From Sphaerisporangium corydalis (lineage in GTDB: Bacteria > Actinomycetota > Actinomycetes > Streptosporangiales > Streptosporangiaceae), in assembly GCF_025506355.1 (NCBI RefSeq), contig NZ_JANZYP010000087.1, forward strand, positions 1 through 34,187: 34,187 nucleotides of DNA. Reading direction: 5' to 3'. Under the pieces are notes generated by a model. It did no database searches. It was not told where the DNA came from and saw nothing but the letters and a program-made list of their open reading frames with translations. A program made the position numbers and the translations under genes. The first letter of the stretch is position 1; the number at the start of each line of letters is the position of its first letter. Positions 14,906 through 22,500 of the stretch are shown here, one piece after another.

Positions 14906-16078
14906 TCATGACGCGAGAAGCGCGCCGATCTTGCGGAGACCCGCCAGGTCGTGCACGTCCTCCGGCATCGCCGGCACTTGGGAGATCGGCACGGTGGGGT
15001 GGGCCGACGCGAAGTGCTCCTGTTCCCGATGCTCGCGCGCGGCGAGCTGCATACGGCCGGCGTGCAGCCGCAGCACAGCGGCCGTGAGTTCGTGCTCGCC
15101 ACGCGTTTCGAGGTCCTCGGCGGCCGCCGCACTACGGGCGGCCGACAGGGCCGGTGCCGGGGACCGATGAACCCGGTTGATCACCAGGCCGGCCAGGGGC
15201 ATGCGCTCCTGGGCCAGCCGTTCCACGAAGTACGACGCCTCCCGCATCGCGTCGCGCTCCGGCGCGGCGACGACGAGGAACGCGGTGCCGGGCGCCTGGA
15301 GCAGTTTGTACGTCTGGTCCGCGCGCTGCCGGAACCCGCCGAAGACGGCGTCCAGGGCGGCGACGAACGTCTGGATGTCCTTGAGGAACTGCGCCCCCAA
15401 GATCTTGGTCATCGCGCCGGCCACCAGGCTGAAACCCGCGTTGAGCAGCTTGAACGCACTCCGGCCTCCCGCCTTGGCGGGGGCCATCATGATCCTGATG
15501 AGCCGCCCGTCCAGGAAGCGGCCGAGCCGTTCCGGTGCGTCCAGGAAGTCGAGTGCCGACCGTGACGGCGGCGTGTCGACGATGATCAGGTCCCAGTCGT
15601 CCGAGCGGCGCAACTGGCCGAGCTTCTCCATCGCCATGTACTCCTGCGTCCCGGAGAAGCTGGACGACAGCGACTCGTAGAACGGGTTCGTCAGGATCTG
15701 CCGGGCGCGCTCCGGATCGGCGTGCGCCTCGATGATCTCGTCGAACGTCCGCTTCATGTCGAGCATCATCGCGTGCAGCTCGCCGGTCCCACCGGCCCCG
15801 GCGACCAGGCGCGGCGTGTTGTCGAGCTCGGTGAGGCCCATCGACTGGGCCAGGCGCCGTGCGGGGTCGACCGTGAGCACCACCACGCGCCGGCCGCGTT
15901 CGGCCGCCCGCAGCCCGAGCGCGGCGGCGGTCGTGGTCTTGCCCACGCCGCCCGAGCCGCAGCACACCACGATGCGGGTGTTCGGGTCGTCCAGCACGGC
16001 GTCCATGTCGAGCACCGGTGAGCCCCGGCGGGTGTCATCGGCCGGTTTGCGGGGGGTGTCGCCCTTGTGGCCCGTCAC
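14906..16078 (-). CDS. Get3/ArsA-like ATPase, second subunit (Rv3680-like)
   Basis: A 390-residue P-loop ATPase of the ArsA/Get3 class. Walker A is CCGSGGVGKTTTAAALG; the 'signature' lysine before GG in deviant Walker A motifs (KGGVGKT) is Ser here. Switch I is LTVDPARRLAQSMG, switch II is IIVDTPPSRSALDFLDAP, and a LAGLVINRVH segment follows. A long basic/hydrophobic helical insert (residues about 185-240) resembles the client-binding part of Get3-like proteins. It overlaps the upstream ATPase gene by 4 nt (ATGA), so the two are translationally coupled; in M. tuberculosis the Rv3679/Rv3680 pair forms a Get3-like complex. No arsenite-binding cysteines are seen, so arsenic transport is unlikely. 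Confidence 0.85.
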   Translation of the reverse strand: MTGHKGDTPRKPADDTRRGSPVLDMDAVLDDPNTRIVVCCGSGGVGKTTTAAALGLRAAERGRRVVVLTVDPARRLAQSMGLTELDNTPRLVAGAGGTGELHAMMLDMKRTFDEIIEAHADPERARQILTNPFYESLSSSFSGTQEYMAMEKLGQLRRSDDWDLIIVDTPPSRSALDFLDAPERLGRFLDGRLIRIMMAPAKAGGRSAFKLLNAGFSLVAGAMTKILGAQFLKDIQTFVAALDAVFGGFRQRADQTYKLLQAPGTAFLVVAAPERDAMREASYFVERLAQERMPLAGLVINRVHRSPAPALSAARSAAAAEDLETRGEHELTAAVLRLHAGRMQLAAREHREQEHFASAHPTVPISQVPAMPEDVHDLAGLRKIGALLAS

Positions 16079-17079
16079 GCTGCTCCCTGGGAACGGATCG
16101 TTTCCGCCAGCTCGTACAGTCCGGTCAGATCGGCGCCGTCGGCCAGCAACGGCAGCTCGTAGTGCGGGACCTTCGCCTCCGCGAGCGCCCGCTTCTCGCG
16201 GCGCTCCAGGCGGGTGCGGTGGGCGTGCTCGGAGATCTCCTCCGCGAGGGCCTCGGCGATCGAGGTCGCGTCGGCGGCGCCGTCGGCGAGCCCGGCGGCC
16301 TTGAGGCCGAGCGCGAGCTCCCCGAGGTCGAAGTCGTCCTTCATGGCGGCCGCGATGGTCGCGGCGGGCAGCAGCTCGGGGCGGACCATGTTGATGAAGA
16401 TCCCGCCCACGGGCAGCTTGGCGGCCCGGAGGCTCTTGACGCCGTCCAGCGTCTCCTGGACCGGCATCTCCTCAAGAAGGGTGACGAAATGCACAGCGGT
16501 CTCCGGCGAGGCCACGACGCCGCGGACCAGGTCGGCGTGGTTCTTGACCGGGCCGATGCGGGCGAGGCCCGCCACCTCGGACGTCACGTTGAGAAACCGG
16601 GTGATCCGGCCGGTGGGCGGCGCGTCCATGACGACGGCGTCGTAGACCCGCCTGCCGGACCCGTCGCGGCGCCGCACGGCCTCGCTGGTCTTGCCGGTGA
16701 CCAGCACGTCCCGCAGGCCGGGGGCGATGGTCGTCGCGAAGTCCACCAGGCCGATCTTGTTGAGCGCCCGGCCCGCCCGTTTCATCCCGTAGAACATCTC
16801 CACGTATTCGAGCATGGCCTCTTCGGGGTCGATGGCGAGCGCGTACACGTCGCCGCCGCCCGGCGCCACGGCGATCTTCCGCTCCTCGTAGGGCAGGGGA
16901 GGGATGTCGAAGACCTGGGCGATGCCCTGGCGGGCCTCGACCTCGACGAGCAGCACCTTCCGGCCGCCCGCCGCCAGGGCGAGGGCCAGGGAGGCAGCCA
17001 CGGTCGTCTTGCCGGTGCCACCCTTGCCGGTCACGACATGGAGCCGTACGCCGTCCCAGTCGGTGTCGCGAGCACTCAC
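16075..17079 (-). CDS. Get3/ArsA-like ATPase, first subunit (Rv3679-like)
   Basis: A 334-residue ATPase with a full deviant Walker A, VTGKGGTGKTTVAASLALAL, including the signature Lys. It also has LLVEVEARQGIAQVFDIPPL and the switch II motif AVVMDAPPTGRITRFLNVTS. The C-terminus ends with paired helices rich in Glu and Arg. Together with the second ATPase it probably forms a heterodimer that shields or delivers hydrophobic or tail-anchored membrane proteins or small ligands; that role is inference from Get3. GTG 17079 is chosen because the family begins just before the beta strand RLHVVTGKGG; a TTG at 17097 is the alternative. It is divergent from the DUF4177-RidA-NUDIX-MBL operon. Confidence 0.85.
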   Translation of the reverse strand: MSARDTDWDGVRLHVVTGKGGTGKTTVAASLALALAAGGRKVLLVEVEARQGIAQVFDIPPLPYEERKIAVAPGGGDVYALAIDPEEAMLEYVEMFYGMKRAGRALNKIGLVDFATTIAPGLRDVLVTGKTSEAVRRRDGSGRRVYDAVVMDAPPTGRITRFLNVTSEVAGLARIGPVKNHADLVRGVVASPETAVHFVTLLEEMPVQETLDGVKSLRAAKLPVGGIFINMVRPELLPAATIAAAMKDDFDLGELALGLKAAGLADGAADATSIAEALAEEISEHAHRTRLERREKRALAEAKVPHYELPLLADGADLTGLYELAETIRSQGAA

Positions 17080-17230
17080 GTTCCGAAGGCTACCCAACGG
17101 TCACTTGGTGATTCACCGGCGACCAGTGCAAAGCAGGTCTGTACCACCACATAAGCCATCTAGGGTCCATATTGATCAGTCCCGCCGGCGGACGTCCGAG
17201 GGTCAGGCACGCCCGCGGTGATCCCTCCCC

Positions 17231-17236
17231 TAAAGT
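17231..17236 (+). promoter_or_regulatory. -10 box TAAAGT of a leaderless transcript
   Basis: TAAAGT lies 7 nt before ATG 17243, so transcription is expected to start at or next to the start codon. No ribosome binding site is present, in line with leaderless translation. Confidence 0.6.
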
Positions 17237-17242
17237 GCCACC

Positions 17243-17398
17243 ATGAAGCGCTACGAATATTCGACGGTCCCCCTGCTGACCCACGCCACAAAGCAGATTC
17301 TCGACAACTGGGGTCAGGACGGCTGGGAGCTCGTCACGGTGGTCCCGGGGCCGAACCCCGAGCAGCTCGTCGCCTACATGAAGCGGGAGAAGGAATGA
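17243..17398 (+). CDS. DUF4177-type small protein (Rv3678A-like)
   Basis: A 51-residue protein. It starts MKRYEYSTVPLLTHATKQIL and contains DNWGQDGWELVTVVPG, the DUF4177 pattern (an aromatic beta strand, then 'GxxGWELVxV'). It ends AYMKREKE. It is the first gene of a compact operon; its stop overlaps the RidA start by 4 nt (ATGA). In M. tuberculosis a protein of this size also precedes the RidA gene. The function is unknown; the fold is a small alpha/beta unit. It is too short for standard length cut-offs and easily missed. Confidence 0.8.
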   Translation: MKRYEYSTVPLLTHATKQILDNWGQDGWELVTVVPGPNPEQLVAYMKREKE

Positions 17399-17856
17399 GC
17401 ACACCCGAGGAGCGCCTGGCGGAGCTGGGGCTGACCCTTCCCGAGGTCGTGCGCCCCCTGGCCGCCTACGTGCCCGCGGTGCGCACCGGGAACCACGTCT
17501 ACACCTCCGGCCAGCTCCCGATGGTCGAGGGCAAGCTCCTGGCCACCGGCAAGGCCGGCGCCGAGGTGACCGCCGAGCAGGCCAAGGACCTGGCCCGCGT
17601 CTGCGCGCTGAACGCCCTCGCGGCCGTGGCGTCGGTCGCCGGCGGCCTGTCGCAGATCGTGCGCATCGTCAAGGTCGTCGGGTTCGTCGCCTCCACGCCC
17701 GACTTCACCGGTCAGCCGCAGGTCGTCAACGGGGCGAGCGAGCTGCTGGGCGAGATCTTCGGTGACGCCGGCCGGCACGCCCGCAGCGCCGTCGGGGTGG
17801 CGTCGCTGCCGCTGGACGCCCCCGTCGAGGTCGAGCTCATCGCCGAAGTGCGCTGA
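17395..17856 (+). CDS. RidA family protein (Rv3678c-like)
   Basis: A 153-residue YjgF/YER057c/UK114 protein, longer than classical RidA (about 130) because of an N-terminal helix (STPEERLAELGLTLPEVVRP). Core segments: AYVPAVRTGNHVYTSGQLPM, GLSQIVRIVKVVGFVASTPD, HARSAVGVASLPLDAPVEVE. RidA proteins hydrolyse reactive enamine/imine intermediates of PLP enzymes. The key Arg of true RidA, normally in a 'RxxxxVxxLPxxxxVEIE' context, is represented by HARSAVGVASLP, where Arg is still present. Family members with this N-terminal extension are not well characterised, so deaminase activity is uncertain. It is coupled to the DUF4177 gene; the NUDIX gene follows 53 nt later. Confidence 0.85.
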   Translation: MSTPEERLAELGLTLPEVVRPLAAYVPAVRTGNHVYTSGQLPMVEGKLLATGKAGAEVTAEQAKDLARVCALNALAAVASVAGGLSQIVRIVKVVGFVASTPDFTGQPQVVNGASELLGEIFGDAGRHARSAVGVASLPLDAPVEVELIAEVR

Positions 17857-17909
17857 ACCGTGGCACCATGGTCCAGCCGAGCTCTGTTCGGTTGGATCAT
17901 GGAGGTGGC

Positions 17910-18770
17910 ATGAACGGCATCCCTCTGCCCGGCGAGTTCGGTGAGCGCGCCCGTGCGATCCTCTCGGGCCGGCTCGCGCCCGTGCCCGCCAGGGATGCCG
18001 CGACCGTCGTGCTGATGCGCGATGTCCACGATACGGACGGCGGGCTCGGCGACGCCGGGGCGCTGGAGGTCTACATGCTCCGGCGGGCGGCGAGCATGTC
18101 GTTCGCGGCCGGAGCGTACGTCTTCCCCGGCGGGTCGGTGGACCCGCGCGACGCCGACCAGGCGGTCGCCTGGGCCGGGCCGGGGCCCGAGACCTGGGGC
18201 CGCGTCTTCGGCGCGGACGCGAACACCGCCCGCGGGCTCGTCTGCGCCGCCGTCCGGGAGACCTTCGAGGAGTCCGGGGTGCTGCTCGCCGGGCCGAGCC
18301 CGGACACGGTCGTCGCCGACACCACGGGCGGCGACTGGGAGGCCGACCGCGAGGCGCTGATCGACCGGCGGCTGTCGCTCGCGGAGTTCCTGAACCGCCG
18401 GGGCCTGGTCCTGCGGGCCGACCTGCTGCGGCCGTGGGCCCACTGGATCACGCCGGACATCGAGCCCAAGCGGTTCGACACCCGCTTCTTCGTGGCGGCG
18501 ATGCCGCCCGGCCAGCGCACCCGTGACGTGGGCGGGGAGGCCGACGAGGTCGCCTGGCTTCGCCCCGCCGAGGCGCTCGGCCGGGGCGGCGAGGGACGCA
18601 TCCTGCTGATGCCCCCGACCTTCCGCACGCTGACCGAGCTCGCGGGGTATGGCACCGTCGACGCCGTGATGGCCTGCGAACGGGAGATCGTGACCTTCCA
18701 GCCCCGCGCCGCCGAGGTGGACGGCGAGATGTGGCTGGTCCTACCTGACGAGGACTACCGAATGCCATGA
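17910..18770 (+). CDS. NUDIX hydrolase, NUDT19-like large form
   Basis: A 286-residue protein. The NUDIX domain is split by a long insert as in the NUDT19 group: MSFAAGAYVFPGGSVDPRDA is the start of the box and LVCAAVRETFEESGVLL the REUxEE part, about 30 residues further than in a compact box. Metal ligands of the REx2EE core (R-E-T-F-E-E) are kept. NUDT19-type enzymes hydrolyse CoA or acyl-CoA derivatives; substrate specificity here is inferred. ATG 17910 is preceded by GGAGGTGG, a strong ribosome binding site. Its stop overlaps the MBL-fold gene by 4 nt (ATGA), so the two are co-translated. Confidence 0.85.
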   Translation: MNGIPLPGEFGERARAILSGRLAPVPARDAATVVLMRDVHDTDGGLGDAGALEVYMLRRAASMSFAAGAYVFPGGSVDPRDADQAVAWAGPGPETWGRVFGADANTARGLVCAAVRETFEESGVLLAGPSPDTVVADTTGGDWEADREALIDRRLSLAEFLNRRGLVLRADLLRPWAHWITPDIEPKRFDTRFFVAAMPPGQRTRDVGGEADEVAWLRPAEALGRGGEGRILLMPPTFRTLTELAGYGTVDAVMACEREIVTFQPRAAEVDGEMWLVLPDEDYRMP

Positions 18771-19564
18771 GCGGTCTGCGAATTCCTCTGGACGGTCCGG
18801 ACGGATCGGGTACGGCGCGGGCGACCAACGTGCTGGCGCCCAACGCCTCGCCGATGACCCTGGACGGGACGAACACCTGGATCATCGGCGAGCCCGGCGC
18901 GGCGGACGTGATCGTCGTGGACCCCGGTCCCGACGACGAGGACCACCTCCGGCGGGTGGCCGGGCACCTCGGCGGCCGGCGGGTCGCGGCGATCCTGCTC
19001 ACGCACGGGCACCACGACCACAGCGGCGGGGCCAAGCGGTTCGCCGAGATGACGCGCGCCCATGTACGCGCCCTCGACCCACGGCACGTCCTCGGGGACG
19101 AGGGGCTGGCGGACGGCGACGTCGTCACGGCCGGCGAGGTGGAACTGAGGGTCGTCGGCACACCGGGGCACTCCTTCGACTCCCTGTGCTTCTGGCTGCC
19201 GGGGGACGGGGCCATGCTGACCGGCGACACGATCCTCGGCCGGGGCACGACGGTGATCGCGCCCGACGGTGACCTCGCGGACTACCTGCGCAGCCTCGAC
19301 CTGCTGCGGGCGAGTGCCGAGATCATGGCGGCCACGGCCCTGCTGCCGGGCCACGGGCCGGTGCTGCCCCGGCCGATCGAGGCGCTGGACGGGTACATCG
19401 CCCACCGCCGCGAGCGTCTCGACCAGATCAGGCAGGCTCGGCGCGAGGGCGCGACCACGCCGAAGGAGATCGTCGCGGTCGTGTACGCGGAGGTTCCCGA
19501 GGAGCTGTGGCCGGCGGCCGAGATGTCGGTACGCGCCCAGATCGCCTATCTCGACGGGCGGTGA
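18767..19564 (+). CDS. Metallo-beta-lactamase fold hydrolase (Rv3677c/LACTB2-like)
   Basis: A 265-residue protein. The zinc motif is LTHGHHDHSGGAKRF (HxHxDH). Further ligands are in VGTPGHSFDSLCFWLPGD, MLTGDTILGRGTT (Asp bridging the metals) and LLPGHGPVLP (last His). A C-terminal winged-helix-like tail (IVAVVYAEVPEELWPAAEMS) is typical of the LACTB2/endoribonuclease-like group, which acts on single-stranded RNA in eukaryotes; bacterial substrates are unknown. It is coupled to the NUDIX gene by a 4-nt overlap and convergent with crp, the same neighbour as in M. tuberculosis. Confidence 0.85.
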   Translation: MSGLRIPLDGPDGSGTARATNVLAPNASPMTLDGTNTWIIGEPGAADVIVVDPGPDDEDHLRRVAGHLGGRRVAAILLTHGHHDHSGGAKRFAEMTRAHVRALDPRHVLGDEGLADGDVVTAGEVELRVVGTPGHSFDSLCFWLPGDGAMLTGDTILGRGTTVIAPDGDLADYLRSLDLLRASAEIMAATALLPGHGPVLPRPIEALDGYIAHRRERLDQIRQARREGATTPKEIVAVVYAEVPEELWPAAEMSVRAQIAYLDGR

Positions 19565-19600
19565 CGGGCCGGCGGCCTGGGTCTCGGCCCGGTGGTCCGC

Positions 19601-20281
19601 TTACCGCGAGCGGTTGTAGAGGCGGTCGGCGTCCATGATGACGACGGCCTTGGCCTCGATGCGGAGCCAGCCGCGCTGGGCGAAGTCGGCGAGCGCCTTG
19701 TTGACCGTCTCCCGCGAGGCGCCGACGTACTGGGCCAGCTCCTCCTGGGTGAGGTCGTGATGCACCCGCAGGCCGTCCTCGGTCTTCTGCCCGAAGCGCT
19801 CGGCGAGGTCGAGCAGCGCCTTGCCCACGCGGCCGGGCACGTCGGTGAAGACCAGGTCCGCCATCACGTCGTTGGTGCGGCGCAGCCGCTGCGCGAGGGC
19901 CCGGAGCAGGTGCAGGGCGACCTCGGGGCGTCCGGTGAGCCACGGACGCAGGTCGTCGTGGCCTAATCCGGCCAGCCGCACGTCCGTCAGGGCGATGGCG
20001 CTGGCGGTGCGGGGGCGCGGGTCGAACAGGGACAGCTCGCCGAACATCTCGCTGGGGCCGAGCACGCTGAGGAGGTTCTCCCGGCCGTCGGGCGCGGTGC
20101 GGATCAGTTTGATCTTGCCGGTCAGCACGACGTAGAGCCGGTCGCCGGTCTCGCCCTCGCTGAAGAGGTTCTGCCCCTTGTGGAGCTCCACCTCGGAGAT
20201 GCCCGTACGCAGCGCGGCGGCGCTCTCCCGGTCGAGCGCGGAGAACAAAGGGGCCCTACCCAGCACGTCGTCGGTACTCAC
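19601..20281 (-). CDS. crp: cAMP receptor protein family regulator (Crp, Rv3676-like)
   Basis: A 226-residue regulator, close to the 224 of M. tuberculosis CRP. The N-terminal cyclic-nucleotide domain has LFSEGETGDRLYVVLTGKIK and MFGELSLFDPRPRTASAIAL, the phosphate-binding cassette with the G-E-L and R-x-A-S residues that hold cAMP. A dimer helix (LHLLRALAQRLRRTND) follows, then the winged HTH LTQEELAQYVGASRETVNKA with the recognition helix. GTG 20281 is preceded by GAGGAGG at a good distance. It is divergent from nth; a GTG-N8-CAC half-conserved site in the shared gap could mediate autoregulation. Confidence 0.92.
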   Translation of the reverse strand: MSTDDVLGRAPLFSALDRESAAALRTGISEVELHKGQNLFSEGETGDRLYVVLTGKIKLIRTAPDGRENLLSVLGPSEMFGELSLFDPRPRTASAIALTDVRLAGLGHDDLRPWLTGRPEVALHLLRALAQRLRRTNDVMADLVFTDVPGRVGKALLDLAERFGQKTEDGLRVHHDLTQEELAQYVGASRETVNKALADFAQRGWLRIEAKAVVIMDADRLYNRSR

Positions 20282-20355
20282 GGTGCCTCCTCGCTCCAGG
20301 TCGCGCCAGCACGGCTGCGTGCGCCACACCTGGGATCGCGCTCGCTGCTAGACAT

Positions 20356-20371
20356 TGTGACGTACCGCACC
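20356..20371. promoter_or_regulatory. Candidate CRP site between crp and nth
   Basis: TGTGACGTACCGCACC fits TGTGA-N6-TCACA at 8 of 10 fixed positions and keeps the GTG-N8-CAC core. It is 75 bp upstream of the crp start and 40 bp upstream of the nth start. Confidence 0.45.
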
Positions 20372-20398
20372 AACCAGGTCTCATGGAGCCCGTCCGCG

Positions 20399-20404
20399 TA
20401 GGCT
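20399..20404 (+). promoter_or_regulatory. -10 box TAGGCT of leaderless nth
   Basis: TAGGCT lies 7 nt before GTG 20411 and no ribosome binding site precedes the start codon, suggesting a leaderless mRNA. Confidence 0.5.
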
Positions 20405-20410
20405 GTCGGG

Positions 20411-21130
20411 GTGCCCCGCAAAGTGACCTCCGCTGGGGAGTCCCGGCTCGCCTTGGTGCGCCGAGCTCGACGAATGACCCGAATCCTGGCGGAAACCTAC
20501 CCCGACGCCCATTGCGAACTCGACTTCGGCACCCCGCTGGAGCTTCTGGTCGCAACGATCCTCTCCGCGCAGTGTACGGACAAAAGGGTGAACCTGGTTA
20601 CTCCAGTACTTTTTGCTAAATACCGGACTCCTGCTGACTATGCAGGCGCCGATCGGGCCGAACTGGAGGAGATCATCCGGTCGACCGGCTTCTTCCGGGC
20701 CAAGACCAACAGCATCATGGGGATGGCCCAGGCCCTGTGCGACCGCTACGGCGGCGAGGTGCCCGGCAAGCTCAAAGATCTCGTGACCCTGCCGGGAGTG
20801 GGCAGGAAGACCGCCAACGTGGTGCTCGGCAACGCCTTCGACGTGCCCGGGATCACGGTGGACACCCACTTCCAGCGGCTCACCCGGCGCTTCGGCTGGA
20901 CCACCGAGGTCGACCCGGTCAAAATCGAGCATGCCGTCGGTGATCTGATCCCCAAGAGCGAGTGGACGCAGATGTCCCACTACATGATCTGGCACGGCCG
21001 CCGCATCTGCCACGCGCGCAGGCCCGCGTGCGGCGTGTGCCCGCTCGCGAGCCTCTGCCCCGCGTACGGCGAGGGGCCGACCGACCCGGCCCAGGCCGCG
21101 AAGCTCGTCCGCTCCGGCCCGTTCTCGTGA
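20411..21130 (+). CDS. nth: Endonuclease III (DNA glycosylase/AP lyase)
   Basis: A 239-residue base-excision repair enzyme that removes oxidised pyrimidines and cleaves the abasic site. The helix-hairpin-helix LVTLPGVGRKTANVVLGNAF carries the catalytic Lys133, and ITVDTHFQRLTRR carries Asp151. A 4Fe-4S cluster loop C-x6-C-x2-C-x5-C is complete (Cys200, 207, 210, 216). TILSAQCTDKRVN is the conserved DNA-binding loop. GTG 20411 fits the leaderless promoter; the start MPRKV... is basic as in actinobacterial homologues. Its TGA overlaps the GTG of a 36-codon frame by 4 nt. Confidence 0.93.
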   Translation: MPRKVTSAGESRLALVRRARRMTRILAETYPDAHCELDFGTPLELLVATILSAQCTDKRVNLVTPVLFAKYRTPADYAGADRAELEEIIRSTGFFRAKTNSIMGMAQALCDRYGGEVPGKLKDLVTLPGVGRKTANVVLGNAFDVPGITVDTHFQRLTRRFGWTTEVDPVKIEHAVGDLIPKSEWTQMSHYMIWHGRRICHARRPACGVCPLASLCPAYGEGPTDPAQAAKLVRSGPFS

Positions 21131-21237
21131 CCAGCCTCTTTGGTTTCCCGGACGCCCCGGGGAGTCCCTCCCGTGCCGGGCTCGTGACCGCCGTGGTTTC
21201 CCTGGCGGACGTGATCTCGAAGGACGCGAGCGCCTGA
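21127..21237 (+). CDS. Very small ORF coupled to nth (36 aa), uncertain
   Basis: GTG at 21127 overlaps the nth stop by 4 nt (GTGA) and opens 37 codons ending in TGA. The peptide starts VTSLFGFPDAPGSPSRAGLV and ends TAVVSLADVISKDASA, with no recognisable domain. In M. tuberculosis a membrane thioredoxin-like gene lies between nth and the NUDIX gene; here that gene is missing and only this frame fills the gap. It may be a vestige or a chance frame. The overlap is the main reason to list it. Confidence 0.3.
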   Translation: MTSLFGFPDAPGSPSRAGLVTAVVSLADVISKDASA

Positions 21238-21251
21238 CGGGCCGGGCGCTC

Positions 21252-21285
21252 GGGAAGCAGCCGGATGCCGCCGATGTTGCTTCCC
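21252..21285 (+). promoter_or_regulatory. Hairpin just upstream of the NUDIX ribosome binding site
   Basis: GGGAAGCA (21252-21259) and TGCTTCCC (21278-21285) are inverted copies with an 18-nt loop; the AGGAGGT binding site begins 3 nt later. It could be a weak terminator of the nth transcript or affect translation of the NUDIX gene. Confidence 0.4.
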
Positions 21286-21299
21286 CCAGGAGGTATCGC

Positions 21300-21950
21300 A
21301 TGACCGCTCCCGCCCCCCGCTGGCTGACCGACCTCGCGGCCGGCGCCGTCCACCATCCCGTCCCCGCGCCGCTGCGTCCCCCCGACGGGGCCGGGCGTTC
21401 GGCGGCGGTCCTCCTGCTGTTCGGCGAGTCGCCCGAGGGGCCCGACGTCCTGCTCATCCAGCGCAGCTCCAAGGGGCGCAACCACGCGGGCCAGCCGGCG
21501 TTCCCCGGAGGCGGGGTGGATCCCGGCGACGGCGGGCCCGTGGGCGCCGCGCTCCGCGAGGCCAAGGAGGAGACCGGCCTCGACCCCCTGGGGGTCCACG
21601 TGGTCGGCACTCTGCCCGAGCTGTACATCTGGCGCAGCGACAACCGGGTGACGCCCGTGCTGGGCTGGTGGCACACGCCGTGCGCGGTGCACGCCGCCTC
21701 CCCTGACGAGGTCGAGGCGGTGGCGCGCGTCCCGATCGCCGAGCTCGTCGACCCGGTCAACCGCCTGCGGCTGCGCTTTCCCGGCGGTTACGCGGCCGGG
21801 CCCGCGTTCCGGGTGCGCGGCATGCTCGTCTGGGGGTTCACGGCGGGCGTGCTGAACGACGTGCTGGCGCGCGGCGGGTTCGAACGTCCCTGGGACGACG
21901 ACCGCATCGAGGACGTGCCCCCGGAGGTCCTGCGTCTGGCCCGGCGCTGA
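21300..21950 (+). CDS. NUDIX hydrolase, CoA-pyrophosphatase-like (Rv3672c-like)
   Basis: A 216-residue protein. The NUDIX box reads GGVDPGDGGPVGAALREAKE followed by ETGL. The REx2EE metal-binding helix is intact, while the Glu of G-x5-E is Asp. LLIQRSSKGRNHAGQPAFPG before the box is the CoA-pyrophosphatase (UPF0035-like) signature region 'R...HxGQxxFPGG'. It probably hydrolyses CoA or acyl-CoA to phosphopantetheine and 3',5'-ADP. AGGAGGT lies 7-8 nt before ATG 21300. Located between nth and marP, as in M. tuberculosis. Confidence 0.85.
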   Translation: MTAPAPRWLTDLAAGAVHHPVPAPLRPPDGAGRSAAVLLLFGESPEGPDVLLIQRSSKGRNHAGQPAFPGGGVDPGDGGPVGAALREAKEETGLDPLGVHVVGTLPELYIWRSDNRVTPVLGWWHTPCAVHAASPDEVEAVARVPIAELVDPVNRLRLRFPGGYAAGPAFRVRGMLVWGFTAGVLNDVLARGGFERPWDDDRIEDVPPEVLRLARR

Positions 21951-21996
21951 CCCCGCGATCGCCGGCCGGGCCACGGGATCACGTCGGCGGCGGGGC

Positions 21997-22500
21997 TCAG
22001 GGGAGGATCAGCCCGAGTGCCGCCCAGTCGGCCACGTCGTCGTCGGGGTCCCTGGCCAGCCGCCGGAGCGCCGCGAGCCCTGCCGGGTCGGCCGGGCGGC
22101 CGAGGACGTGGGACAGCGCGTACGCGGCCCCGTACCGCACGGTCGGGTTCTCGTGGGCGGCCAGGTCGATCACCGACGGCAGCGCCCTCGGGTCGCGCAG
22201 GTGCCCGAACGCGATCAGGACGGCGTGCAGCACCCGGATGTCGTCGTCGCTCGCGGCCAGGTAGCGCAGGACCGACAGCGTCTTGTCGATGAAGGGCCGC
22301 TGGGGCGAGCCCAGCTCCCCGAGGATGTCGACGCCGAGCACCCGCTCCTCGGCCGAATCGCTCGCGCAGAGCCGCCTGGCCTCGGTGAAGGTCTCCAGGT
22401 CGCCTCTCGTGTGCAGGACGGCCGTGGCCTTCCACCTGATCGTGCCGTCGGGGTCCTCGTCGGCCAGCGCGATCGCGATCAGTTCGGGGACGGTGCGCAT
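21997..22500 (-). CDS. HEAT-repeat protein
   Basis: About 167 residues of paired helices typical of HEAT/PBS-lyase repeats. Repeated 'A...LG.L.D.RA...L' patterns: IRWKATAVLHTRGDLETFTE, AEERVLGVDILGELGSPQRP, DDDIRVLHAVLIAFGHLRDP (then RALPSVIDLA), ENPTVRYGAAYALSHVLGRP, PDDDVADWAALGLILP. A protein-protein interaction scaffold is likely; no catalytic residues are seen. The start is uncertain. ATG 22500 begins at the first repeat. An in-frame ATG at 22923 would add 141 Pro/Gly/Arg-rich residues with uneven third-position GC and a TTA codon, so I favour 22500 or a start slightly upstream. It is divergent from marP and convergent with the NUDIX gene. Confidence 0.65.
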   Translation of the reverse strand: MRTVPELIAIALADEDPDGTIRWKATAVLHTRGDLETFTEARRLCASDSAEERVLGVDILGELGSPQRPFIDKTLSVLRYLAASDDDIRVLHAVLIAFGHLRDPRALPSVIDLAAHENPTVRYGAAYALSHVLGRPADPAGLAALRRLARDPDDDVADWAALGLILP

